A DNA stretch of 64,000 nt, from NCBI RefSeq assembly GCF_963678635.1, contig NC_087066.1, positions 54,080,312 through 54,144,311 of the forward strand, given 5' to 3'. Below are positions 35,318 to 45,891 of the stretch, piece after piece (the first letter of the stretch is position 1; every line of letters starts with the position of its first letter). Position numbers and translations under genes: made by a program. The notes beneath the pieces are model-generated. The model was not told the DNA's origin. It searched no databases and saw nothing but the letters and a program-made list of their open reading frames with translations. This DNA is from Symsagittifera roscoffensis. Its lineage: Eukaryota > Xenacoelomorpha > Acoela > Convolutidae.

Positions 35318-35749
35318 TGTTGCAATGCAAATGTAGAATAAAACGAGTATAGATGCATATAAAATAAGCACAGTTGGCCGAGTGGCCTAAGCTAACGCCG
35401 ATTATATAGGTTAACAGTTGACGTAGGTTCGAGTCCCCAACCTGCCCATGTATTAATATACTAAAAACGGGTGTTAAATCCTATTTTAACTGTTTTTTGG
35501 TTCTAATTCGGTTCAGCCTTGATTAAGGCTGACCGCCAAAAAGAGCAATTTGTCTCAAGGACATTACCGACCGGTTCTTGTGGCTAGCTTGCGCGAAATT
35601 CTCTCAAAAACGAGTTGTACCGAAACAAGTTGATTTTGTGATCTTGATTATGCAAACCGTTGACATTGCTTATTTCTTGTTATGTGTGTTTACCGAAAAA
35701 TACTCATAATTTAATTTGTCTTATACAGTTTTTTCAGATTGAGCGCACA
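35318..35749 (+). repeat. 5' LTR of element 2
   Basis: 432 bp, TGTTGCAATGC... to ...GAGCGCACA. It carries both tRNA-like boxes. It is 55 bases longer than the 3' LTR (bases 35355-35409 are absent there). Confidence 0.95.
35376..35437 (+). promoter_or_regulatory. tRNA-like A/B boxes in 5' LTR of element 2
   Basis: TGGCCGAGTGG (35376-35386) is a perfect Pol III A-box of the Leu/Ser tRNA type, and GGTTCGAGTCC (35427-35437) is a perfect B-box. The 40-base spacing suits a tRNA with a long variable arm. The stems do not pair well, so this is a tRNA-like promoter block, not a working tRNA gene. In the 3' LTR only the B-box (44529-44539) remains. Confidence 0.62.
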
Positions 35750-35752
35750 TTT

Positions 35753-35770
35753 TGGCGCCCCACAAGGGAC
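35753..35770 (+). other. primer-binding site of element 2
   Basis: TGGCGCCCCACAAGGGAC, three bases after the 5' LTR. It resembles primer sites that pair with the 3' end of tRNA-Lys (15 of 18 positions by eye against the lentiviral type). The primer identity is therefore a guess. Confidence 0.6.
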
Positions 35771-35990
35771 ATCGAGGTCTTTCTTTTCTCGACACGAAGT
35801 CGGTCGACACAAGGGACATCGAGGTCTTTCTTTCCTCGACACGAAGTCGGTCGACACAAGGGACATCGAGGTCTTTCTTTTCTCGACAAAGGACCGACCA
35901 CGACACGAAGTCGGTCGACACAAGGGACATCGAGGTCTTTCTTTTCTCGACAAGGGACCGACCACGACACGAAGTCGGTCGACACAAGGG
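35761..35990 (+). repeat. minisatellite 1, 47/64-bp units, beside the primer site
   Basis: Five units starting cacaaggg at 35761, 35808, 35855, 35919 and 35983. The first two periods are 47 bases and the next two 64, because a 17-base stretch containing ggaccgaccacgac was added. The first unit overlaps the 3' half of the primer site, so the array grew from it. Every frame is open across the units; this is not evidence of coding. Confidence 0.92.
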
Positions 35991-36000
35991 ACACAAGTGC

Positions 36001-36273
36001 GTCTGTTGCGGATTGCAGAGTGTCTGTAGCGGATTGCAGAGTGTCGGTTGCAGATTGCAGAGGGTCTGTGGCGGATTGCATAGCATCTGTTGCGGATTGC
36101 AGAGTGTCTGTAGCGGATTGCAGAGTGTCGGTTGCAGATTGCAGAGTGTCTGTGGCGGATTGCAGAGCATCTGTTGCGGATTGCAGAGTGTCTGTGGCGG
36201 ATTGCAGAGTGTCGGTTGCAGATTGCAGAGTGTCTGTTGCGGATTGCAGAGGGTCTCTTGCGGATTGCAGAGA
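36001..36273 (+). repeat. minisatellite 2, 21-bp units with an 84-bp higher order
   Basis: Thirteen 21-base units of the type gtctgttgcggattgcagagt. Four variants (tgttgcgg, tgtagcgg, cggttgcaga, tgtggcgg) follow each other and the set of four repeats, giving an 84-base higher-order period. The unit length is a multiple of three, so all frames stay open and give repetitive false ORFs. Confidence 0.95.
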
Positions 36274-36729
36274 GCGTCTGTGTCGTGTAAGACCGGTGAC
36301 CGCCCAATCTTCAAAACTGTAAGACTCGACAAACTTTTAAAACTCCCCATTCGTGCTTTAAATTTATATACGATGTCATATATGCTAGAAATTTTCCCGC
36401 AAGCTAGCCCTCGGTAATTTTTCTCAATACCCAAAATTTTTGGACAGTTCCGTTGAACTGAAATATCTTACAGTCGGTACATAGACAAACTGACTTGACA
36501 ATTTTTCTCGATACCAAAATTTTTTGGATATATGTGAACGGAATATTAATCAGTGAAATCGGAACATAGACAAGAGGTACTGGACTAGTTTTTTGGATTG
36601 GTTTATGACTCGAACCTACTGACCAAAATTTTCTGAAAAAATTTGTATAAAAAGTAAAAAGTTGCCAAAAAATCCTCAAAACGTCTCCAGAATTCTGCGA
36701 AACTGTGCTGTAAGATGACACCAACCTAA
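36274..36729 (+). other. leader of element 2
   Basis: Non-coding stretch between the minisatellites and the duplicated leader. Phrases such as atttttctcaatacc and atttttctcgatacc recur at about 36415 and 36498. No gene is seen. Confidence 0.5.
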
Positions 36730-37045
36730 TGTTAAGTGGTCTGGTAGCGAAATATCAGGCAAATTAAGTTGAGTTTTTTCATCCTCAGGTTTCTTCCGCG
36801 TGTGTTGTTGGAACTTAACCAATTTGCCTGATCCCCCACCCACCATTGGTGAAACTGAAAGCCAGTTCGCTTCGAGTAAAACAAAGCTGTTTCAGCCCGT
36901 CCGATTAATGACTTCGTTGCGTGACAGTAAAGTTAAGTGGTCAGGTACGGTGATATTAAGTGAGTTAAGTTGAATTCTTTCATCCTCAGGTTTACTCCGT
37001 GTGTGTTGTTGGAGTTCAACCGACCTACTTAATTTTCCAACCCCA
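36730..37045 (+). repeat. duplicated leader of element 2
   Basis: Two direct copies, about 36732-36830 and 36930-37025, share ttaagtggtc, ttcatcctcaggttt and cgtgtgttgttgga with small changes. Both lie upstream of the accessory ORF. Confidence 0.7.
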
Positions 37046-37091
37046 TTGGTACTTAAGCGTAACGAAGCCGTCGCATAGGTCCCCTAAGTGT

Positions 37092-37740
37092 ATGGTATTC
37101 ATTCTAGGAGCTAGTTCTTTGGATCACGCGCTTGGAAAACTTCCCGCTCCGTCCCAGAAGCGCGTCAAAGATACTTGCTTTACGAAGCCAGGTTTAAGTT
37201 TGAACTTTAACGCTAGGGACTCTCAGAAAACAATACAGTACTACCTTCATCATTACTTGTCGCACCGTAACGAACGACCTTGTAATTTGGCACGACGCCA
37301 TTAATAACTCGATAAGTAGGCACCGCAGCAACAATAACCGCAAGCTGAGTATTGAGCAACTTGTCAATTTGTTATTAAGGTATAGGACAAACATTTGTGC
37401 GATCGTATACTGTAGACGGAACGGAACCGAGGATATAGAGGAAAGTTTAGGTTCAACAGGTATTCTCGTTCTCAACGTCGTTAAAGACTTTATCTCTAAG
37501 CGTAAGGCTAAGGATCAGGTACTAATTGAGAAGTACAAAGAGCTTCACCAGCCTCCTTCCCTTGAGTTAAAGACTCTCCTCCTTCTAAGGCATTATAGCG
37601 CTAATCTTAACATCCTTAAAACACGTAAGAAGCGAAACCGCTTACCCCTCAAAGCTCGGAAAGCTATAAGAAATAGGCTTCAGGTAGAAGCTTTGAGACG
37701 TCAAGTTCCCCCGTCTTGTAAGCTAATGTTGATTTACTAA
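37092..37740 (+). pseudogene. relic accessory ORF upstream of gag, element 2
   Basis: About 216 codons from ATG 37092 (MVFILGASSLDHAL) to TAA 37740, with one frameshift near 37285. Motifs in order: VFILGASSL, PGLSLN, DLVIWHDAINNSIS, ICAIVYCRR, STGILVLNVVKDFISKRK, ELHQPPSLELKTL, and a Lys/Arg-rich tail. The same series occurs in element 1. Predicted strands VFIL, LVIW, AIVY and ILVL alternate with helical segments, as in a three-layer alpha/beta (SGNH-like) fold. A clear catalytic Ser-Asp-His set is not seen. The basic tail suggests nucleic-acid contact. Function unknown. Confidence 0.68.
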
Positions 37741-37833
37741 TGCAAATTTAATTACGTACCAAAACAGTATCTCATTTTATTGATTGTTTTCCATAAGTGA
37801 GCATCCGTAGAATATTGTCAACTTGTGAAAAAC

Positions 37834-40613
37834 ATGGACGAAAAATTCCAAAGTAAGATACGCAAGTTATTCGAAACCCGTCTAAATCTAGAAAATGAGC
37901 TGCTTAAAGGTCACTCATTATTACTTGAGTACATTGAGAATAATAGTCGCACTACAAAAATTGATAATGCTGTTTACAAATGTAAAATTGCGTTGGAAAA
38001 AGCTGTCGACGTCAATGAGCAATTAATTAGGTTAGCGGGAAAAACGGAAAATCCTGAAAAAACTATTGCTCAGCAAGACCTTTGGCTTAAGAAAGTAACC
38101 GAAATGAACGATAAAGTAATGCACGAAGCTCAGAGTTACAAGATGAGCCTTGAACCTTCGTCATTTCCAGCAGCCGGCATTACAGGGAGCAAGGGATCTT
38201 TACAACAAACTAGGTCTGAGACATCCTCACGCTCGCACAAAACAAGTGATTCAGCAGCACGAGTATCTGAAAACAGGTCTAAGGTCTCTAATAAGTCTAA
38301 GGATAGTAGAAAGCTTGACTCACATAAGTCTGATAAATCTGATTCCACTCGTCATACGTCGACTGTTCGCACTATGTCATCAAGTGAGAAACGGCATGAG
38401 TTAGCTTTAGTAAAACGACGCCATGAGGAGCTGGAAAGGCAGTATCAAGTATCTTTAAGACTTAAAGAGCAAGAGAACCGTCTTAAGTTCGAACAAAGTC
38501 AGCTGGAACTAGAGCAATTGGCTGAAAATCATAGAAAGCAACTAATTGAAATGGAATTGAAAGCGTTTGAACTTGAGGTTCATCTGAGGTTAGCGAGAAG
38601 GTAGCGGGAAGTAACTTAACAGGAGTAAGTCAACCTATTTCAAAGGTAGCAACCGATCGAACTAATGATTGGGTAGACTCTGTTAGTTCACAAGCACCTC
38701 CCGACGTTGCTAGTGCGCCAGGTTTGCAGGCCTTCACTCATGTACCCATTTCGTCAGGACCGACGACTTCCGCCCTCCTTGCTCATGCAATTCACACCAG
38801 TAATAGTCATAACCATGAGCACACAGCATTGAGTGACCCTGGAATCCATAGTTATGGACATCGGGCTATGCCTCAATTTGGCAGTGCAAGCCTTTTGCCA
38901 TTGCAAGCTTCTGTTTCATTCCCAGCCTCTGTTCCATACCCAGTTAACAATATGCATTCTAGTGCACACGTGTTACCACCACCGTCTGCTGTTCCTTTAC
39001 AGACCATGAGTTCAAACATAACTAATGGTAGTTTTGCCATCGCGCAACCGGAATCATTACCTGTCCCAATGTTACCGGCCCAACCCGGTTCTGGTTTTGT
39101 TTCTTTGTCGCCTGCATTTGCTGGCGGTGGCTTCTCATCTTCTGGAGTAAACTCAACGCCGGTTTTCTTTTCGGCACCTAATTGCCATGCAGCGCCAGTC
39201 CAGACGCAACATAATCTTCCCTTTGTTCCGCATACTGTGTCACCTAATATCAACGATTACTACACAAGTGATGCAAACTTATGGCGATTGGCAGCTACAA
39301 CTCCAATCGTCACGCCTGCTCAGTGTTGTAATGCTGGAAACATTTTTTCTAATGTGACAACTATTGTCCCATCGTGTAACACCGCCGCTCCGTATACTAG
39401 TGGTGGGACTGTGTATTTTAATACTCCCCCAGTTCATCCACAACATGTTCCGCATTTTGTTAATCAAACTAATTGTGGTTATCAGCCAGTCAACGAAGAC
39501 TACGCGCCGTTTCCCGCTTATCCGAACCAAGGTTGTTCATCGGATCGACCTCTCTCCGCTCGTGAATTGGCGGAATTATTGATGCATAGCCGCAAAGATC
39601 ATCTTCCTGAATGGAAGTTAGCCCAGTTTGACGGCAACCCGTTAAACTGGCACGAATGGTTTGGTCAGTTTAAGTCCACCGTTGATTCCGCTGTTCTCAC
39701 CGATGATACGAAACTGACATACTTAAAAACGCTCGTCACAGGCAAAGCAAAAACCGCAATTGCGGAGTTTAGTTATAGTGGCGTTATGTACAAGGATGCA
39801 CTGGCCACCTTGCAACGGAAGTTTGGGCAACCACATGCCATTGTTGGTGCGCATCTTGATAAGCTGAATACTTTTCCTCCACTTAAGATGCACAATTCGG
39901 AAAATGTCATTAGTTTCTCCTCTGCCATATCTGGCCTCGTAGCAGTTTTCAAATCATTGTCTTTCAACGATGATCTAAAGAGTGTTAACCTGTTAAACCA
40001 AGCTGTTAGTAAACTTCCGCCTAACCTCAAGGAGGCTTGGTCAATGCATACTGTTAGACATAAGTGGCAGCGACCAACACTCTTAGACTTTAACAACTGG
40101 TTGAAAAAAAAGGCCGAGGGGCATGAAAGATTACGTTTACTCAACTCTAAGGCAAAAAACGAGGAACCGGTTAAACCAAAAACAACCAAAGTTTTTGCAG
40201 CCAATAGCCAGGTAACTAGTAAGGCTCAGGATAAGTCTAAGTTTCCGCCGTGCGTTTTGTGTAAGGGTAGTCATGCATTGTGGAATTGTGCTGTTTTTAA
40301 GGAAAAGAATGCTACTCAGCGAGCAAAATACGTAGCTGAACAGAAACTTTGCTTCGCTTGTCTCAATGGCAATCATAGTTTCCGGCAATGTTCTAGAGCA
40401 AAAAAGTGCCCGAAGCCAGAGTGTGATAGCACACATAATGCCTTGCTCCATGGAGCCGAAAGAATATTTCCTCGGAAGGAAAATTCAAATGTCTCGAATA
40501 AGGCTGGAACAAACAAATCCAATGAGAATACAAACACTTCCACCCATGCCGCTACATTGAATCTTCTAACGGGTTGTTGCCAATTGCAACACTTGGTGTA
40601 TCCTCGGATGTAA
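37834..40613 (+). pseudogene. BEL/Pao gag, element 2
   Basis: Gag starts at ATG 37834 (MDEKFQSKIRKLFE); the GTG nine bases earlier is not needed. The N-terminal part is charged and coiled-coil-like with a Ser/Lys-rich stretch. A frameshift at about 38575-38605 leads to a TAG at 38602, and the frame resumes as a Ser/Pro-rich linker from about 38590. The DUF1759-like domain (WHEWFGQFKSTVDSA ... AKTAIAEFSYSG) covers about 39600-40060. Two zinc knuckles follow: CX2CX3HX4C (CVLCKGSHALWNC) and CX2CX4HX4C (CFACLNGNHSFRQC). Gag is then fused to protease through another frameshift near 40560. Only two or three lesions separate it from an open frame. Confidence 0.9.
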
Positions 40614-41598
40614 CCAGTCTCCTGACGTTGGTTCTTTGTGATAGTGCATCGACTCACTCCTGGGTGTCTTCGTGACTCTTAAACCGTCTCGGCTTAGTAG
40701 GGGAGCCCGTTAACTTGTCAATTAGTGGTTTCAATTCGACCACCGTTGTTGAGACTCAGAGGGTCAAGTTTACAGTTTCCTCCGAGCCGAATAATAGTGA
40801 TTTCGTATTTTCTCTCTGTGCATATGTTAAAGACAATATTCGGATTGGTTCCGAATTAATCAATATTGCTGATTTGCAGAATAAATATCCACAATTAGCA
40901 CCTATTAAGCCCATTCAATATACTTGTGAGGACGTTGAAGTTATTATCGGACAAGACTACTACCACGCCGTTAGACCCATTGAGTTCATCTTGGGAGATG
41001 ATAAAAACTCACCGTGTTCCGTTCGCCTACCGATAGGTTGGGTCTTAAGTGGTCCGTTGCCGCCGTCCGGTAATTCTACTTCTTCGTGTTTCAAGTGTGT
41101 TGTTGAAGATTCTTCTCTGACCGACCAGATAAAATCCTGGTACGAGTTGGAATCGTATGGTGCTTTCAAACAAGTCGATGCCCGTTCCGCCGCGGATAAA
41201 CATGCTTTATCCATCCTCAATTCTGAAACCGTTCACAATGGCGAAAGATACATTGTGCCTATGCTTTGGATTGATAGTAATGTCAGTCTACCAAAAAATT
41301 ATTATTCGTCACTCGCCCAATTTAAATCATTGGAGAGAAGGTTAAGTAAAGACCCTGAGCTGCGCGAAAGATACGCAGAAACAATTAGAGAGGACATTAG
41401 GAAAGGCTAAGTCATTACCGTCGAACCGCATGATCCACGTAAGCGTTCCGATCGCGAGTGGTATCTTCCGCACCATCCCGTCGTAAATCCGAATAAGCCG
41501 GGTAAGGTGCGCCGAGTCCTTAATGGGGCTTCTAAGTTTCACGGCACATCCTTAAATAAGTCCTTATTGGTCCTGACCTACTCCAAAATTTAATTTTT
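40560..41598 (+). pseudogene. BEL/Pao protease and RT N-terminal part, element 2
   Basis: Pao-type aspartic protease with active-site motif LVLCDSASTHSW at about 40635-40670, interrupted by a TGA at 40673-40675. It continues through VEVIIGQDYYHAV and GWVLSGPLPPSG. A nonsense TAA at 41408-41410 stands where element 1 has Tyr (DKGYVIKV). A one-base deletion near 41570 shifts the frame before the RT palm. Confidence 0.87.
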
Positions 41599-44499
41599 GT
41601 GCTTTTGCGATTCCGTCAACATAAGTACGCCGTCTCCGCGGATATAGAGGGTATGTTCCTCCAGGTAGGAGTCCTTGCCCGCGATCAAATTTCGCTCCGT
41701 TTTTTGTGGCGGGAGGATACCACTTCCGATGTGGTAGTTCATCAGTACACTCGCCATATATTCGGCGCACGGGATTCGCCTACGTGCGCCAATTTCGCGT
41801 TGCAAAAAACAGCAACTGATAATATGTCCACATACCCTGAGGCCGCCTCAGTCGTAAATGAAAAATTTTACATGGACGATTACTTGGATTCATTCGAGAA
41901 CGTTACCCAAGCAATTAAAACTAGTCGCGATTTGGTTTCCTTACTAAAATTAGGAGGATTTAATTTGACTAAATTTGTCAGTAATGCTGATGAAATCTAT
42001 TCAGCAATGAACCCCGAGGAATCCGAAACCTCGTTTTCACCCATCAAGGAAATTTGTAATGGTGCCGAACAATCATCACACGTCTTAGGTCTTAAGTGGG
42101 ACCATGTGAAAGACAAATTGGTTGTTAGCAGAGGCGTGGATCGTCCTCTCGATAAAGCAATAACTCAACGAACCGTCTTGAGTTTCGTATCTTCTGTGTT
42201 TGCCCCTGTTGGGTTAGTAGCTCCATACACTGTTAGGGCCCGTCTTTTACTGAAAGATATTTGGAAAATCAGTGGTCAAAGTTGGGACGACGAATTGCCA
42301 GAAGACATAAGAGATAAGTTTCTCGAGTGGCACTCCGGTCTCCCTCTCTTAGGGCAATTGACTATTCCCCGTTGTTACTTCACAGAGCTTGTTGATCAAA
42401 TTGAGCTCCACATGTTCGGTGATAGCTCACAGGACGTTTTCTGTGCTGTTGGATTTTTGCGTGCGCGACTCGCGAGCTCGCATAAAACTCAAATATCCTT
42501 CATCTTTGGTAAAGCTCGCGTTGCGCCCATGAAAACGCTATCTATACCGAAGCTAGAGCTTCAAGCTGCTCTGCTCGCCACACGACTAAAAGATGATATA
42601 CTGACCGCACTTACCGTCTCTATTAATCATGTCTTTATGTGGACAGATAGTACAACAGTTTTGCAGTGGCTAAACTCCACTGAAAAATTACCTGTATTCG
42701 TCGCTAATCGTGTCGGCGAAATCCTCGAGTCGACCACTATTGATGAGTGGCATCATGTTCTGAGCGGCAATAATCCAGCTGATACCGGTACGCGGGGGAT
42801 TTCTTCGGAAGCCCTCAAGGATAGCAACTGGGTTATTGGTCCGAGCATTCTCAGGACTACTGATTGGCCGTTTATACCCGACGAACGTGTAATCAATAAA
42901 ATTCGTTTGAAGTGTCCTTCTTGTGATGTTGATAATTGCTTGGAGACATCATCTTCCTTCATCACCGATGTCACATCAATCAAACATCCCGAACACGGGT
43001 TCAATTGGGAAAGGTTCAGTTCCTTTACAAGATATAAACGAGTAGTCGCTTTTATGTTGAGGATGTTGCCTTCACATAAGCATTTTCGTGGTAAGGACTT
43101 ACGAATCACCGACCCCACTGAACTTGATATTGCAGAAAGCAAACTGATTCATCTTGCTCAGATGGAATCCTTTCCCGTTGAGTTAAAAACACTCACCGCT
43201 GGCAAACCTATTAAGAATAGTAGTAAAATTGCCACATACTCGCCATTTATCGGTCCCGCTGGAATCATTCGTTCCACCGGACGGATTGTGCGCTTAGTGA
43301 ATACCGAGTTTGATACTAAGCACCCAATAATACTCGACGCCCGACATACCTTAGTTCGTTTGTTGGCCCGCAGCCTCCACCATAAGCATTTTCATCAAGT
43401 ATCAGATTACATGCGCTCCGTTTTAAATATGAAATATGCAATACTTGGGTTGCGTCGACTACTTCGGTCTATCGAAAATCAATGTGTGACATGCCGTAAA
43501 CGCAAAGCAAGCACCATCCAGCCAATTATGTCCGATTTACCTGTCGAACGTCTCGGATATAAGCAACCACCCTTCAATCATACGGGTGTGGATTACTTTG
43601 GACCGCTTTACGTTCCGGTTCGCAGAAGCACGGAAAAAAGATGGGGATTCCTTTTTACTTGCCTCACCACCAGGGCTGTACACCTTGAGATTGTACCATC
43701 TCTGGACACCAGTTCGTGTGTCATGGGCATTGAACGGTTCGTTGCGCGCCGTGGTACGCCAAGCACAATCTGGTCGGAGAATGGCACGAACTTCGTTGGT
43801 GCGGAAAAGGAATTACTTGCCTGCATCAAGAGCTGGAATGGCATGGCTCCGACCATTTTTGCACATAAAGGTGTTACGTGGAAATTTAACCCGCCAGGCG
43901 CACCCCATCATGGCGGCTCCTGGGAACGCCTCGTCCGAAGCGTGAAGCGCGTGCTGTACGATATCCTAGGCAGTAGGCGAGTCACTGAAGAGGTGTTAGG
44001 AACAACACTCTGCTTAGTTGAACAGGCTTTGAATTCGAGGCCAATCACTCCCGTTAGTACCGATCCACGTGAGTTAGAAGCGTTAACCCCAAACCATTTT
44101 TTGCTTGGACAACATGCCACAAGCTTTCCTTCGCTTTTACCCGGGGAGCACTTCGATCACAAGAAAAGGTACGTGCGAGCGCAGTCATATGCTAACGCGA
44201 TTTGGTCTCGTTGGCTTCGAGAATATGTTCCCTCGCTGAATAAACGTGTCAAGTGGCACACTCATTCTGACTTCACTCTTAAAACAGGCGATCTCGTGTG
44301 GGTGATTGAGCCCGATAGTCCGCGTGGGTACTACCCTCTCGCCCGAATCGTCAAGCTAAACTACGGCCAGGACGGTTGCGCCCGATCCGCCCTTGTCAGG
44401 ACCGCAACCCGTGAAGTCACGCGGCCGACCGTTAAGCTCGCTCCGGTTCTTACTTCTTCAGGGGGGGGGGGAGGATGTTGCAATGCAAATGTAGAATAA
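41599..44499 (+). pseudogene. BEL/Pao reverse transcriptase, RNase H and integrase, element 2
   Basis: A long open frame of 966 codons. RT: VSADIEGMFLQVG, GARDSPTCANFALQ and catalytic YMDDYLD (about 41870). RNase H: MFGDSSQD, IPKLELQA and MWTDSTT (about 42410-42650). Integrase: HHCC zinc region (about 43380-43500), Asp in GVDYFGP (about 43585), Glu instead of the second Asp in WSENGTNF (codon GAG 43777-43779), Glu in HHGGSWERL (about 43925), then the C-terminal domain with SPRGYYPLAR. It ends at TAA 44497-44499, just inside the 3' LTR. It needs the upstream protease/RT part, which is in another frame. Confidence 0.93.
44459..44475 (+). other. polypurine tract of element 2
   Basis: A run of G followed by AGGA directly before the 3' LTR, the usual primer site for plus-strand DNA synthesis. 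Confidence 0.85.
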
Positions 44500-44852
44500 A
44501 ACGAGTATAGAGGTTAGCAGTTGACGTAGGTTCGAGTCCCCCACCTGCCCATGTATTAATATACTAAAAACGGGGGTTACATCCTATTTTAACTGTTTTT
44601 TGGTTCTAATTCGGTTCAGCCTTGATTAATGCTGACCGCCAAAAAGAGCAATTTGTCTCAAGGACATTACCGACCGGTTCTTGTGGCTAGCTTGCGCGAA
44701 ATTCTCTCAAAAACGAGTTGTACCGAAACAAGTTGATTTTGTGATCTTGATTATGCAAACCGTTGACATTGCTTATTTCTTGTTATGTGTGTTTACCGAA
44801 AAATACTCATAATTTAATTTGTCTTATACAGTTTTTTCAGATTGAGCGCACA
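44476..44852 (+). repeat. 3' LTR of element 2
   Basis: 377 bp, TGTTGCAATGC to GCGCACA, followed by GACCA. It lacks the 55 bases that hold the A-box in the 5' LTR but keeps the B-box (44529-44539). Confidence 0.95.
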
Positions 44853-44857
44853 GACCA

Positions 44858-45891
44858 TTCTTCTCTCAGAACAGCCTTCGTTTCTGTTTAACCTAAATGC
44901 TTAAATGTAACCAAGATAACAATTCCGGTTTTTACATGAAGAAAACCCCAAATTTAATATAAAAATGTTCGTAATTGATTATTTTAGCCTGAGTTTTATA
45001 GCGAGGCAATCTTAATTTAAATTTCAGCAACTATGCAATTGCACTATTTGCTCTGCATAGATTTTTGCCATGCTATTTCTGAAAGTTCTTCCCAGGAGGT
45101 TTTTAGCTCGAATAGTTATTTGCTTTCCACTCTCTGCTATGTATAGATTTTTGTTATAGAATTCTGTCCGTTTTTTTTACCCCGGAGACTTCTGTTGAAA
45201 TGGTTATTACTTTCCATTCTTAGCTCTGTATAAATTTTTGCGATGAAAACGCTGAAAGTGCTTTTTAGCTTTAGGAGAATTTAAAACACTTTAAGATAAT
45301 TTCAGCGAGCTTTTTACTTTTTCGGAGCATCTTGACAGAACTTCGAGAAAAACATTTTCACTTCCTGTTTCTTTAGTTCAGACTTGAACAGAACATTTCA
45401 ATTCTGCTTTATCTCAGTTTTTTTCAGTCACTTCTTTTTCATTCACGCAATAATTTGCAGTTAAATTCAAAACAGCGCAAACTGAATTCGGAATTAAGAA
45501 CTTTTTAACTTCATGCAACTCAGCGGTGCGTTGAGAAAAAAAAAATTAACGGGATAGGGGCATAAAATTTGTATTTTGCCGTTTTTTATTTAAAAAAGCG
45601 TCCTCCTCTCCCCACCGTCTAAACCCGGACTTTGGTCAATACACGCGGCTACAAATGTCGATCCCCAAAGTCTGAAAAAACTAAGTTTGGATTCATTCAA
45701 ACTGAACATGCAAACACAACGTCGATCTGGCACACCATTTCATAATGGGAGATGGCCACTCAAACAATTTGGTGTAAACATTATGAAAAACGGTAATCAT
45801 AAGATTTTAAAAAAGCATGTAACGGTGTATTAAGCATGGAAACGTGTACAAGTATTATATGACTAGCATTTTTAATCGAGCCGGGTCTATT
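44858..45891. other. gene-free stretch right of element 2
   Basis: AT-rich. Short phrases such as ctctgctatgtatagattttt, or close variants, recur at about 45050, 45135 and 45220, suggesting an old tandem array of about 90 bases. No gene. Confidence 0.45.

Larger units (their letters stand above)
35318..44852 (+). mobile_element. BEL/Pao LTR retrotransposon, element 2 (defective)
   Basis: A complete 9.54-kb insertion on the plus strand with LTRs 35318-35749 and 44476-44852 and target duplication GACCA (35313-35317, 44853-44857). In order: primer site, two minisatellites, duplicated leader, relic accessory ORF, gag, protease, RT, RNase H, integrase, polypurine tract. It is related to element 1 but clearly diverged at protein level. 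The LTRs differ at about five positions besides one 55-base deletion, so insertion is recent. At least five lesions and a changed integrase residue disable it. Confidence 0.96.

Noticed and set aside
36001-36273. Regular short repeats that could suggest a CRISPR array
   Set aside because: The units are contiguous with no unique spacers, lie inside a retrotransposon of an animal genome, and show an 84-base higher-order pattern.
35660-36434. Long overlapping open frames with repetitive proteins on both strands
   Set aside because: They arise because the 21-base units keep all frames open over minisatellite DNA in the leader of element 2. Frames on both strands are equally long and no codon bias is seen.
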